Virus record (IMG/VR): IMGVR_UViG_3300047172_000041
Location: 1 to 54,904 of that record
Reading direction: 5' to 3' (one strand)
Source: a virus
Length of the DNA stretch: 54,904 nucleotides
Part shown: one piece after another, positions 42,010 to 49,433 of the stretch
Numbering within the stretch: position 1 is the first letter of the stretch
Layout: every line of letters starts with the position of its first letter
Translations under genes and position numbers: made by a program
The notes under the pieces: model-generated
The model's input: the letters and a program-made list of their open reading frames with translations, nothing else
Database searches by the model: none
What the model was told of the DNA's origin: nothing

Positions 42010-42669
42010 CTACTTAGTCGTCGGCAGCGCCTTGAGGGCCGCAGCCACCTTGCCGTAGTTCTCCGGCGGCAGCGCCTTTAGGGACGGACCCTCGATGCCG
42101 GTCTCGGCGTTCTTGGCCTTACCGCCCAACGCCATGACCGCCTTCTGCACGGTGTCCTGCCCGGTGCGCCGCTGCGTCTCGACGACCAGCGCCTTGATGT
42201 CCTCGAGGGTCAGGGCCTTCTCCGGCTCGGCTGCCGGGGTGGCGAACGGGTCATCGTCGACCGGCGCCTGCGTGGTCGGCAGTGCCGCCTTGGCGGCGGC
42301 CACCACCAGGCCGTACTGCTCGACCTTCAGGCTGGTCAAGTTGTCCGCGCCGCTGACCTTCTTCAGCACGGCCAGGGCGTTGTCCTGCGTCGTGGCGGCC
42401 TTCAGCGCCGTCAGTGCCCCCCGGACTTCCTCGAGGGTGGCCACGGGTGCCGCCGGAGCTGCCGGAGCGGCGAACGGATCGGGCTCCACGGCCGCCGGAG
42501 ACGGCGCAGGAGCGGCAGCAGTCGCTTGAGCCACGGCCCCCTGGACAGGACGGCCGCGCCCGCGCTTGGCCGGTGCCGCTGCGACAGGTGCCTCGCTGGC
42601 GGCCGGGTGGCTGCCGGCAGCGGCGAGTTCCTCGCGCACAATGGCGCGGACGATGTCTTCCAGACTCAT
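42010..42669 (-). CDS. DNA-binding-like protein with AT-hook motif and two related helical domains
   Basis: The ATG at 42669 gives 219 residues: MSLEDIVRAIVREELAAAGS. An AT-hook-like PAKRGRGRPVQ lies near residue 40. Two helical domains of about 55 residues follow, each starting LEEVRGALTALKAA or LEDIKALVVETQRR and ending Y...VAAAKAAL or YGKVAAALKALP. Ala/Pro linkers join them. The duplicated domain is seen in other phage proteins, but its role is unknown. It is probably nucleoid- or replication-linked. Confidence 0.65.
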   Translation of the reverse strand: MSLEDIVRAIVREELAAAGSHPAASEAPVAAAPAKRGRGRPVQGAVAQATAAAPAPSPAAVEPDPFAAPAAPAAPVATLEEVRGALTALKAATTQDNALAVLKKVSGADNLTSLKVEQYGLVVAAAKAALPTTQAPVDDDPFATPAAEPEKALTLEDIKALVVETQRRTGQDTVQKAVMALGGKAKNAETGIEGPSLKALPPENYGKVAAALKALPTTK

Positions 42670-42673
42670 ACTG

Positions 42674-43021
42674 TTAAATCCTCTTGTCGGTTTGGAAAAT
42701 GGATGCCCGGCCGGGCGTGCCCCCGGCTTCCTCAAGTTCGGTCTGCAGCAGCGCCAGCGCCCGCCAGGCCAGCTTGGCGCTGTGCCGGATGCCGTCGGTG
42801 TCAAGGGCGCCCCGGTCGGTCAGGTGCTTCATGATCTTGTCGGCGTGCGCGGTCGACTTGCCGCGCGCCCAGTGCATGGGCTCGCCGGGGTTGTGCTGTT
42901 CGTTGGCGACAAGGCTGCACGTCGCCACCGCGGCCAGCGCCAGCGGGAAGTAATCCAGACAGCCGGTGCACAACGGGATACGGTTGCGCGCCTCCGCGTC
43001 GGTTGGGAGTACGATTGTCAT
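42674..43021 (-). CDS. DUF5664-type protein (dATP/dGTP diphosphohydrolase-like N-terminal domain)
   Basis: The ATG at 43021 overlaps the previous stop and gives 115 residues. The core reads NEQHNPGEPMHWARGKSTAH, then ADKIMKHLTDRGALDTDG and HSAKLAWRALALLQTELEE, matching DUF5664, which is found alone in phages and next to nucleotide-pyrophosphatase domains. CTGCLDYFPL may bind metal. A nucleotide-pool role during replication is plausible. Confidence 0.75.
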   Translation of the reverse strand: MTIVLPTDAEARNRIPLCTGCLDYFPLALAAVATCSLVANEQHNPGEPMHWARGKSTAHADKIMKHLTDRGALDTDGIRHSAKLAWRALALLQTELEEAGGTPGRASIFQTDKRI

Positions 43022-43785
43022 GAGAACGTCCTCTGCAAGTAGTTGTAGCTCAGCGGCATGAGATCGTAGTCCCCCTCGTTGCGCGTCTCGTTCAGAACGA
43101 CGATGCCGTTCCATTCCATGTCCTGCACATCGCTCGGTCGGTACCGCTCGTGGTGCGAATAGAATCGTCCGCACACCAGTCCGTGGGCGACCTTGTCGGG
43201 GTACTGCTTGCAGCCGTACTGGAAGCCCTGCTGGTGGCCCTGTACGAACGAGCCGCCGATGTGGTTCAACCGGTTCGGTATCGTGCCGCCGATCGGACGG
43301 CCGCTCAGCGGATTCGGGAAGTAGTGACAAAAGCGGATGCCCTCGATCGTCACTATCTTCAGGAACTCATGGCGGGTGAAGCCCGGTGTCTTCATTGCGT
43401 CCAGCGTCAGCAGCCCTTCAAACTTCGGATCGTTCGATACTGCGCGCGTCAGCCGGTGCTCGTGGTTACCGAACAGGAAGTGGCATTGCGGCTTCCACCG
43501 TGTGCGGTGCTGCGACCGGCGGCGCTCGATCTCTTTGTTCATCGGACCGACCAACAGCTCAAACGCTGCGTTGCCGGCTTCGATATCTTCCAGCACGTTA
43601 CGCCCGACGGTCTCGATCGAGCCCGCCTGGTCGTGCGTCGATAGCGACGGCATGTCCCAGTGATCGCCAATGTGCACGACGAAGTCAGGCTTGTACTCGG
43701 CGATCGCCTCGCCGGCCCACTTCAAGTGCTCGGTGCCGACGCCTGGCTTTACCTGCGTGTCCGGAATGATGACTATACGACTCAC
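43018..43785 (-). CDS. Calcineurin-like metallophosphoesterase
   Basis: The GTG start overlaps the previous stop (GTGA) and gives 255 residues. The motifs are RIVIIPDTQVKPG (D..), FVVHIGDHWDMPS (GDxxD-type), FLFGNHEHRL (GNHE), and later SFVQGHQQGFQYG (GHxH-like). This is a two-metal phosphoesterase. In phages such enzymes may act as phosphatases, phosphodiesterases or nucleases; the substrate cannot be told. Confidence 0.85.
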   Translation of the reverse strand: MSRIVIIPDTQVKPGVGTEHLKWAGEAIAEYKPDFVVHIGDHWDMPSLSTHDQAGSIETVGRNVLEDIEAGNAAFELLVGPMNKEIERRRSQHRTRWKPQCHFLFGNHEHRLTRAVSNDPKFEGLLTLDAMKTPGFTRHEFLKIVTIEGIRFCHYFPNPLSGRPIGGTIPNRLNHIGGSFVQGHQQGFQYGCKQYPDKVAHGLVCGRFYSHHERYRPSDVQDMEWNGIVVLNETRNEGDYDLMPLSYNYLQRTFS

Positions 43786-44018
43786 TGCAAGCCCTCGCGT
43801 TGGTTCAGCCAATCGACGAATGTCATGATGTCATCGCGTGTCCACACATCCAGCTCCCCTGGCCGGGGCAGCCATGTGCCGAGGTATATGCCTCCGACCG
43901 TTGAGGCGTGTATGCACACTGCGCCGACGCCGAATGTCCAGATGACACGGCCGCTGCGCTCGGCGATCCGACGCAACGGGTCGAACTGCGTGTGTGTAAC
44001 CGGGGCGAACAGTTTCAC
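43782..44018 (-). CDS. Small hypothetical protein
   Basis: The GTG start overlaps the previous stop and gives 78 residues: MKLFAPVTHTQFDPLRRIAE. It contains beta-like GRVIWTFGVGAVCIHASTVG and ends WTRDDIMTFVDWLNQREGLQ. It overlaps the next gene by GTGA. Not recognised. Confidence 0.6.
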   Translation of the reverse strand: MKLFAPVTHTQFDPLRRIAERSGRVIWTFGVGAVCIHASTVGGIYLGTWLPRPGELDVWTRDDIMTFVDWLNQREGLQ

Positions 44019-44323
44019 TCGCGTCTCCCAAGTTGTGTGCCCTTCACCCACTCCCAACAGCAAACGTTGTACCAGCAGCGCCAGCGTGGCCGGCGCTCGG
44101 CGGCGTAGTTCAGCGCGGAGATCCACGCCAGCAGAACGTCCTTGCCCTTTTTAATCTGTCCGTGCAAGGCCCACATGCGCTCAATGGCATCTGCCAGTAG
44201 CATGTCCTTGTCGTTGCGCTCGAGCCGCTCCACGTAGCGCCCCGCGTGCTCGATCATCCGTGCGGCGTGCGGCGGCTTCGACAGCGCGGCCTCGAACTGT
44301 TCCCGTTCGGTCATTGCAGCCAT
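44015..44323 (-). CDS. Hypothetical protein
   Basis: This 102-residue protein (or 99 from the ATG at 44314) is helical at the start (REQFEAALSKPPHAARMIEH). Its C-terminus is Trp/Cys-rich (RPRWRCWYNVCCWEWVKG). It overlaps the helicase stop. Not recognised. Confidence 0.55.
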   Translation of the reverse strand: MAAMTEREQFEAALSKPPHAARMIEHAGRYVERLERNDKDMLLADAIERMWALHGQIKKGKDVLLAWISALNYAAERRPRWRCWYNVCCWEWVKGTQLGRRE

Positions 44324-45696
44324 GCTGATGCGTCTCCTGGGGTAACCAGCGATGTGAGCGAGACGCGGTCCTCGCCGTGCATGTGCGCGATGCGCTTTGC
44401 GATCAAGCCTTCCAGCGCCCGGCGTGCGTCGCGATTGCGGCGGTCCTTCGTGTCGCCCGACGGTGGCATCTTGGCCGTGTAGCCCGCCACCAGGTCGTCA
44501 ATGTGCACAGTGCCGGACGGCGCCATGGTCTTGAGTACGTCGTACATCAACTGCTGGTGCCGGCCGCTCGGTCGCTCTTTCCCCCCGGTCGGTGCATCCG
44601 GCTGGGCTTCGACGTGCTCGACGACGCAACTGCTCTCCGGCTCGCCGTCCGCATCCACGCCCAGCTCAACCGCCCTGAGCTTGAACGAGAAGGTCGCGCC
44701 GTCTGTGCCGTCCTTCATCTTGGTGACGTTGGCGGCTCGGTAGTCGCCGTTCCGTACGATTTCGATCTCGGCGTCGGCTGCCGCGCGCAACCCCGACCAA
44801 CCTCGAGCACCTCGAGTGGCGTCTTTCCCGGAGTGATGAATGAGCACGACTAGCGCCCCGGTCTGCTGGTGGATGAACTTGCAGTGCGAAAGGACAAGAC
44901 CCATGTCTTCACCGCTGTTCTCGTTGCCGCCAGGCGTCGTCGCGCTAAGAGTATCGATGACCACCACATCGACTTTACCTTGCGACTTGACCCACTCGAC
45001 GATAGCTTTTGCGAGCGCTGCCGCGTCCTTCGGTTCGCGTAGATTCGGCGCGTCAGCGATGACTGCCGGAAGTTTATCCAGCTCCACCGTGTGCGCATGA
45101 GCATACGCCCGGAGTCGCGCCTTAAATCCGCGAGCACCTTCCGCACAAACGTAGACCACTCCGCCTCGTACTGTACGGTTCTCCCGCCACTGCGTGCCGC
45201 GTGTAATCGCTGCGCATAGGTCGAGAGCAAAGAAGCTTTTACCGCTCCCAGATTCTCCAAAGACAACAGCCAGTTCAGCGCGAGGCAGCACGTTACGCAC
45301 AAGCCATTCCAGCGGCGCTCCGCTTGAGAACTCGCTTGCTGGATAGACTGTGAAACGTGCTGGCTTACCTGGTTCATTGCTTACTCCGGCTTCGACTGGT
45401 AGGTCGCCAAGATCTTGAAACTCAACTCCCGCTCGCTGTGCGCGGACCTCTGGAATTTCGTTAGCCCATCCCACCATTGCCTTATAGCTAGGTCGATCAG
45501 TGATCGGAGTACCGGCGGGCACGCCTGCATCAAGGTGACCGAATCTGTGGCATCGTACGAGATCGAAAGCGCTGCTTTGGCCCCGTGCCGGATCAGAGTC
45601 ATGGTGACTGTGGAACTTGGTGTCGTCGTCATAAATCACGCACCCCTCGGGTCGTGAGCCGAGCGTATAAGTCCACCTGCTGTTCTCCTTGCCCAC
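44311..45696 (-). CDS. Primase-helicase, C-terminal half: RepA/AAA-type helicase (gene split)
   Basis: A GTG two bases after the previous TAG gives 461 residues. The first 60 residues (RWTYTLGSRPEGCVIYDDDT, then SSAFDLVRCHRFGHL) are normally the middle of phage primase-helicases. The ATPase has Walker A GESGSGKSFFALDL (near 150), Walker B VDVVVIDTLSATTPG, and HHSGKDATRGARGWSGLRAA. The AEP primase part is a separate gene at 46345-47061. An AAGGAG inside the first codons has no start behind it, another sign of a gene cut in two. Confidence 0.85.
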   Translation of the reverse strand: MGKENSRWTYTLGSRPEGCVIYDDDTKFHSHHDSDPARGQSSAFDLVRCHRFGHLDAGVPAGTPITDRPSYKAMVGWANEIPEVRAQRAGVEFQDLGDLPVEAGVSNEPGKPARFTVYPASEFSSGAPLEWLVRNVLPRAELAVVFGESGSGKSFFALDLCAAITRGTQWRENRTVRGGVVYVCAEGARGFKARLRAYAHAHTVELDKLPAVIADAPNLREPKDAAALAKAIVEWVKSQGKVDVVVIDTLSATTPGGNENSGEDMGLVLSHCKFIHQQTGALVVLIHHSGKDATRGARGWSGLRAAADAEIEIVRNGDYRAANVTKMKDGTDGATFSFKLRAVELGVDADGEPESSCVVEHVEAQPDAPTGGKERPSGRHQQLMYDVLKTMAPSGTVHIDDLVAGYTAKMPPSGDTKDRRNRDARRALEGLIAKRIAHMHGEDRVSLTSLVTPGDASAWLQ

Positions 45697-45698
45697 GG

Positions 45699-46106
45699 CT
45701 AGATGAGATTGCTAAGTTGTGCCATCGCCTGCTTGTACGAGCGGCGCGGCACATAGTTATAGAGATCCGATACGAGACGGAACGCCACGCTGCTCAGGGC
45801 GCGGTAGCGGGCGTTGCGATCACGCAGCGTACTCATGTGCACTTTCAGTTCCTCCGCATGGCCGAGCAGTTCCTCTTCGTAGCGGAACTCGGGGTCGGCG
45901 ATGTACCTGTCCCACCAGGCATCCGCGCGCTGGAACTGGCGGGCGCAATGCTTGGCCTCGTGGACGTGCAGCGCCTGCGTGACGTACACGTCCGAAGGGT
46001 TGTAGATGTCCTCGCCGTGGGCGAACAGCACGCCCTTGCGCGTCGCGGCCTGCGGGAACGCGGCAACGATCTGATCCCAGTTCGGCGGGCGCGCGACGAT
46101 TATCAC
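45699..46106 (-). CDS. HExxH-containing protein set between primase and helicase
   Basis: This 135-residue protein, MIIVARPPNWDQIVAAFPQA, has a zinc-type motif in ALHVHEAKHCARQFQRA (HEAKH, near residues 49-53). It also has WWDRYIADPEFRYEEELLGH, in which a later Glu/His may complete a metal site. Similar proteins occur in phages without known function. It lies exactly in the gap between the two halves of the primase-helicase and overlaps its upstream neighbour by ATGA. Confidence 0.68.
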   Translation of the reverse strand: MIIVARPPNWDQIVAAFPQAATRKGVLFAHGEDIYNPSDVYVTQALHVHEAKHCARQFQRADAWWDRYIADPEFRYEEELLGHAEELKVHMSTLRDRNARYRALSSVAFRLVSDLYNYVPRRSYKQAMAQLSNLI

Positions 46107-46348
46107 GCAGCACCTCGTGTCGCCTTCCGTTTACGGCCCGCGTCGCGCGCGGACTTGTCCATCGCTCGCGCAATCTCGTTAAGCCGGTCGTAAACCTTAT
46201 TCCAGTATGAGCGGCCCTCCTGAGCCGTATCCCAGACAAAGCCCACGAGGATTAAGCTAGCGGCGCGACGTGCTGGGTCCCCCGGCAGTTTCCATTCACG
46301 TGCTGGCTTATCGTAGTCGCTAAACTTGTCGGTCTTGCGCCGTGTCAT
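46103..46348 (-). CDS. Small basic protein set between primase and helicase
   Basis: This 81-residue protein starts MTRRKTDKFSDYDKPAREWK. It has a helical middle (RRAASLILVGFVWDTAQEGR) and a basic tail (RDAGRKRKATRGAA). Its ATG overlaps the stop of the primase part (ATGA). No homing-endonuclease motif is visible. Not recognised. Confidence 0.6.
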   Translation of the reverse strand: MTRRKTDKFSDYDKPAREWKLPGDPARRAASLILVGFVWDTAQEGRSYWNKVYDRLNEIARAMDKSARDAGRKRKATRGAA

Positions 46349-47061
46349 CCGACTCTCCTGTACGGCAGTTCGAACCGCTCGATCGCCTGGCTGACCGTGA
46401 ACGCCCGGTTGAACTCGCCGATGATCCCCGGCTTGTCGCGCGGGTCGATCTTCTCGGCAGACGCCGCGTGGACCGCATCGCCGTCCGCCCGCTTAGGCCA
46501 GCTCGTCACATCGGTCCAGTCCTTGTACTCAGACAGAACGGCGTCCACGTCCAACCAGTCGCCGTCGTTCACGTGCGAGGCGTGCAATCCGCCGAGCGTT
46601 CGGGTGGGGCTATACATGAACTGAGACGGGACAAATGACTCTCGAGCGAAGAGTTCGATTCCAACGTCAACTGCGACCTTTCGAGATACCGCTTGAAACT
46701 CATCAAACCCTGCAGGACGAGAGAGCGGTAGTACAACTCGGAAACGAGGCTGTTCCGGTCTGTGAGAAAACGTTGTGTAAATGGCGAATGCGAGTCCACT
46801 CCACACACTGCACACATGCCCGTAGGTGTCGATGTTGACCTTATCGAAATCGTACGTGATGGCGTGTCGTGCAACGAAGTTCTCCGAGTCACGGTATGGC
46901 GGATCAAACTCGGCCGGGATGTACCAGCCGCGCGCAGCCTTGTCGTTCGCTTCGGGCGGCGTTGCGGTCAACCACTTCGCAAAGTCCTGCCAGTTCACCG
47001 ACCGGGACTTTTGAATGATCGCCGGGTGGCTTCCACCCATTGAGACGTGTAACGGTCTCAA
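46345..47061 (-). CDS. Primase-polymerase (AEP), N-terminal half of the split primase-helicase
   Basis: This 238-residue protein starts at TTG 47061 (AGGAG nine bases upstream; an ATG follows at 47040). The AEP motifs are ITYDFDKVNIDTYG (DhD, first metal site) and TFSHRPEQPRFRVVLPLSRP, then SPTRTLGGLHASHVNDGDWL. It ends AFTVSQAIERFELPYRRVG, the point at which full-length homologs continue into the helicase part found at 45696. It would prime and perhaps extend DNA at the origin. Confidence 0.83.
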   Translation of the reverse strand: MRPLHVSMGGSHPAIIQKSRSVNWQDFAKWLTATPPEANDKAARGWYIPAEFDPPYRDSENFVARHAITYDFDKVNIDTYGHVCSVWSGLAFAIYTTFSHRPEQPRFRVVLPLSRPAGFDEFQAVSRKVAVDVGIELFARESFVPSQFMYSPTRTLGGLHASHVNDGDWLDVDAVLSEYKDWTDVTSWPKRADGDAVHAASAEKIDPRDKPGIIGEFNRAFTVSQAIERFELPYRRVG

Positions 47062-47258
47062 GTCATCTCACTCCTGTCGTTGTACTGGTTGTCGTACCGC
47101 ACAATGGCGTCCAGGGTCCAGTTCCCGGCCGGGTCCTTGTCGTCGGCCGGCGCCTGAATCAAGTTCGCCTTTCGGCGCTCCCGACGCAGTTCCGCCCCGG
47201 TCGGCCAGTTACGGACCGGCTCGCCGGTCTCGGGGTCGATCGGTGGGGGCTTTGGCAT
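47058..47258 (-). CDS. Small hypothetical protein
   Basis: This 66-residue protein, MPKPPPIDPETGEPVRNWPT, is Pro-rich at first, then charged and helical (LRRERRKANLIQAPADDKDP). Its stop overlaps the TTG start of the primase. Not recognised. Confidence 0.55.
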   Translation of the reverse strand: MPKPPPIDPETGEPVRNWPTGAELRRERRKANLIQAPADDKDPAGNWTLDAIVRYDNQYNDRSEMT

Positions 47259-47295
47259 GTCAAGGACTCCGTAGACAACTGGACTCTCTTACCGC

Positions 47296-47940
47296 TTAGT
47301 TACCGACTTTTGCTTTTTTTAACAGGGCTCGTTGCAATGTTTTTACGCGGTCTGCAACAGATTGCTGCCGTATACCCTCTAGGACGGCATACCCGGCCTG
47401 CGTCTCCTGGGGTACCCCGATCCCGGCCAGCCGCCTGACCATGTCCCGGTACTTAGGGGGGATGGCTGCCAGGTCCTGCTCGCCGTAGAGCCGCTCGTCG
47501 GCCGGATCCCACAACCCCTCGGGCGGGTCCTCGTAAGCGAGCGATGCCTCGATCGAGTCCGACAGCTCCTGTTCGTCGTTGCTGCCGACATGGTCCGCTT
47601 CCGGGGTGTCGCCGTGCATACTGACGACCACGACATGCGCGTCGCGTCCGCCGACCATGCCGGAGGCTTCGCGCGCGTTGGCTTTCAATATGGCACCGCA
47701 CACGTTCTCTTCAAGCCAGCGCATCAAGCCGCCTTCAAAGGCGTTCCAGCTCGGCAACGCTTTCCAGGCCGCAAGATAGGCTTCCTGCATCAGGTCCTCG
47801 CGAACGAAATGGGGATCAAAGCCTTCCCGCATACAGCGCCGCACGGCGTGCTTAATCATCGGCGTCATGATCTTCCACAGCGCCGCCCAGTCCTTCTTGT
47901 CGTAGAGCTGCGCCAGCTCGCTGTTCGTGTACTTACGCAT
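47296..47940 (-). CDS. Sigma-70-like factor
   Basis: The ATG at 47940 gives 214 residues: MRKYTNSELAQLYDKKDWAA. A region-2-like segment lies around residues 35-95 (HFVREDLMQEAYLAAWKALP, then GGLMRWLEENVCGAILKANA). A region-4-like C-terminal HTH follows after an acidic spacer (IPPKYRDMVRRLAGIGVPQE, then QQSVADRVKTLQRALLKKAK). It resembles ECF-type sigma factors, though the -35 helix is divergent. It could redirect host RNA polymerase to late phage promoters. Alternatively it is an unrelated HTH protein. Confidence 0.72.
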   Translation of the reverse strand: MRKYTNSELAQLYDKKDWAALWKIMTPMIKHAVRRCMREGFDPHFVREDLMQEAYLAAWKALPSWNAFEGGLMRWLEENVCGAILKANAREASGMVGGRDAHVVVVSMHGDTPEADHVGSNDEQELSDSIEASLAYEDPPEGLWDPADERLYGEQDLAAIPPKYRDMVRRLAGIGVPQETQAGYAVLEGIRQQSVADRVKTLQRALLKKAKVGN

Positions 47941-47952
47941 ATGTGCCACCTG

Positions 47953-48141
47953 TCAATCGACCGATGGACCCGCAGCCCAATGCAAGCCGGGGCGCCACAT
48001 GAACCTCCCGTGCTGGACGCGACGGGCCGCGGCTGCCGGCAGCAGATGCCCGCGCATACGCCGAACCATCGCAGCCTCGCCGAACCGGCGCAGCAGCCGC
48101 ATATAGATCCGAAGCAAGATAGCCTGTTCAAGTGAATTCAT
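47953..48141 (-). CDS. Small basic hypothetical protein
   Basis: The ATG at 48141 (ggggtggggtca upstream) gives 62 residues: MNSLEQAILLRIYMRLLRRF. It is Arg-rich and helical, continuing MVRRMRGHLL. The gene precedes the sigma-like factor. Not recognised; may bind nucleic acid. Confidence 0.5.
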   Translation of the reverse strand: MNSLEQAILLRIYMRLLRRFGEAAMVRRMRGHLLPAAAARRVQHGRFMWRPGLHWAAGPSVD

Positions 48142-48172
48142 TGACCCCACCCCATAACGTTTAGTGGGTCAA
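48139..48172. promoter_or_regulatory. Inverted repeat near the small basic gene
   Basis: Arms ttgaccccac and gtgggtcaa (one extra C in the first) flank ccataacgttta. The word ataacgttt occurs again near 48996, after the HTH gene. The repeat straddles the start of the 48141 gene and could be an operator. Confidence 0.4.
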
Positions 48173-48262
48173 CCTTACGCCTAACAGCGCGCGCGCACTA
48201 GACTGCTTGACAGCGCAGCGTGCGAAATGCGTCACATAATCTGAATGCAAGTAGCCGCAGTG

Positions 48263-48493
48263 TTATTCGGGTAGACCGACCTCGACACCCGACGGCCGAT
48301 GCCGTTCCAATGCTTCGAGCAGTACAGCCCTGGCATAGCTGATTGCCTCGCGTCGCGGGTCATCCAGCGGCACGTGCTTCAGTACTTGGTATGCCTCGTA
48401 CACAGCCAGCCTCAGCTTGGCCGAGCGTTCGGTTATCGCTTTCATTTCGTCCACCAGCCCCTCGAATGCGTTCTTTACTTCTATGGTATCCAC
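48263..48493 (-). CDS. First gene of the leftward replication operon, small helical protein
   Basis: A GTG start with aggag seven bases upstream gives 76 residues: MDTIEVKNAFEGLVDEMKAI. It is mainly helical and acidic, continuing LRLAVYEAYQVLKHVPLDDP. It is transcribed away from the HTH gene, in the position of an early regulator or a Cro/CII-like factor. No HTH is visible. Function is unknown. Confidence 0.6.
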   Translation of the reverse strand: MDTIEVKNAFEGLVDEMKAITERSAKLRLAVYEAYQVLKHVPLDDPRREAISYARAVLLEALERHRPSGVEVGLPE

Positions 48494-48536
48494 TAACCTT
48501 CTCCTGGTTGGTTTGTCTGTTCGTTACCGCACATAG

Positions 48537-48564
48537 ATTAAATTCTCTACATAGGTGATTCCAA
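48537..48564 (-). promoter_or_regulatory. Candidate promoter for the replication operon
   Basis: On the minus strand TTGGAA (48564-48559), a 16-base spacer and TTTAAT (48542-48537) precede the GTG at 48493 by about 45 bases. The match is 4/6 and 4/6, so it may need an activator or be weak by design. Confidence 0.5.
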
Positions 48565-48584
48565 CTACATACAACCGCTTGAGC

Positions 48585-48637
48585 AGTTGCTAGGATGTCA
48601 AAAGTTGAACACGCGATACACCGACTGCTAGACAACT
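48585..48637. promoter_or_regulatory. Putative operator in the divergent switch region
   Basis: The words agttgctag (48585-48593) and ctagacaact (48628-48637) form an inverted repeat (one base inserted). The right arm lies on the -35 box of the HTH gene promoter. Spacing would let a dimer or tetramer of the HTH protein loop or repress its own promoter. Confidence 0.45.
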
Positions 48638-48658
48638 TTACCACGGACCCCCTATAAT
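48629..48658 (+). promoter_or_regulatory. Strong promoter for the HTH regulator
   Basis: TAGACA (48629-48634), an 18-base spacer and a perfect TATAAT (48653-48658) lead to a start near 48665. The GTG of the HTH gene is 24 bases further. This is the best rightward sigma70 promoter in the region. Confidence 0.75.
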
Positions 48659-48688
48659 GCGAACTACGTCACGCTCAGAGCAACGCTT

Positions 48689-48988
48689 GTGAAGATATAT
48701 ACACAACGGCAATTACTTGAGAAAGCCATTGAACGCACCGAAGGCACCTACACCGACTTGGCCAGGCAGCTAGGCGTGACGCGCCAAGCGATTAGCCAGT
48801 TCAAGTACGGAACACCGATGTCGGTTGAACTGGCGGTAAAATTCTCGAAGCTGCTGCCTGACTACAGTCCGGAGTTTATCGTGGCCTGCATTCAATACCA
48901 CGCGGCTGCGCGACTGGAACAACCGGAGGCTGTGCGCGTATGGGAGAAGATCGTCAGATTGGTGTCGAAAGAAGCGAAGGCCGCCTGA
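48689..48988 (+). CDS. HTH regulator (Cro/CI or YdaS-like)
   Basis: The gene starts at GTG and gives 99 residues. The HTH is clear at about residues 23-44: LARQLGVTRQAISQFKYGTP. A helical C-terminal half follows (VELAVKFSKLLPDYSPEFIV) and a charged tail. It resembles YdaS/Cro-type one-domain regulators. It is the only plus-strand gene in a leftward region and lies opposite the replication operon, the classic layout for the lysogeny repressor or Cro. Confidence 0.78.
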   Translation: MKIYTQRQLLEKAIERTEGTYTDLARQLGVTRQAISQFKYGTPMSVELAVKFSKLLPDYSPEFIVACIQYHAAARLEQPEAVRVWEKIVRLVSKEAKAA

Positions 48989-49036
48989 CGCACGATAACG
49001 TTTGACGTGTTACCGTGTGCCCGGCGGTTATGGCCC

Positions 49037-49260
49037 AACGGCCGGGTATAGCTACCCGAGGAAACGCCCGTAGCTTTTGGCCACGGAAGCCAGCCAATAA
49101 AACGCCGCTCTACTCGTCTAGCCAGTCGCCATTGCCCGAACGGCCGGGTATAGCTACCCGAGGAAACGCCCGTAGCTTTTGGCCACGGAAGCCAGCCAAT
49201 AAAACGCCGCTCTACTCGTCTAGCCAGTCGCCATTGCCCGAACGGCCGGGTATAGCTACC
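49037..49260. repeat. 102-bp direct repeat, two copies plus a 20-bp third
   Basis: Copies start at 49037 and 49139 (aacggccgggtatagctacc), and a third short match starts at 49241. The repeat carries the last codons of the gene at 49212 (IPGRSGNGDWLDE), so the first two copies look like duplicated 3' ends of that gene. The 49003-49211 stretch holds no other gene. Confidence 0.85.
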
Positions 49261-49433
49261 GGCCGGGCGTCGGCCAGGACATGCGTGAGCTGTGCGTGAC
49301 ACGTGGCCGACAGCATCGCGAACTCGCGCTGCAGCTGTTCATCCGTGGCACTTTCAGCGGCTTGTATCGTGAGGCGCTCTAGCGCATCGACCGCCTTGGC
49401 CGATAGCTGAAAATTGAAATCAACGTATCTCAT
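49212..49433 (-). CDS. Small protein ending in a PGRS-DWLDE tag
   Basis: This 73-residue protein, MRYVDFNFQLSAKAVDALER, is helical and acidic, then ends PVAIPGRSGNGDWLDE. The last part is encoded by the 102-bp repeat unit. The DWLDE end recalls the DDWLD motif of the packaging proteins. It overlaps the next upstream gene by ATGA. Function is unknown. Confidence 0.6.
   Translation of the reverse strand: MRYVDFNFQLSAKAVDALERLTIQAAESATDEQLQREFAMLSATCHAQLTHVLADARPVAIPGRSGNGDWLDE

Noticed and set aside
45697-46348. Group I intron in the primase-helicase
   Set aside because: The insert is almost fully occupied by two coding genes with no space for an intron core, and no homing endonuclease motif is present.
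49037-49260. CRISPR array
   Set aside because: Units are 102 bp, directly adjacent without unique spacers, and carry coding sequence.
48892-49302. Minus-strand frame of 136 codons with SYTRPFGQWRLARR repeats
   Set aside because: It is a reading of the 102-bp repeat in another frame and overlaps the HTH gene and the 49212 gene.
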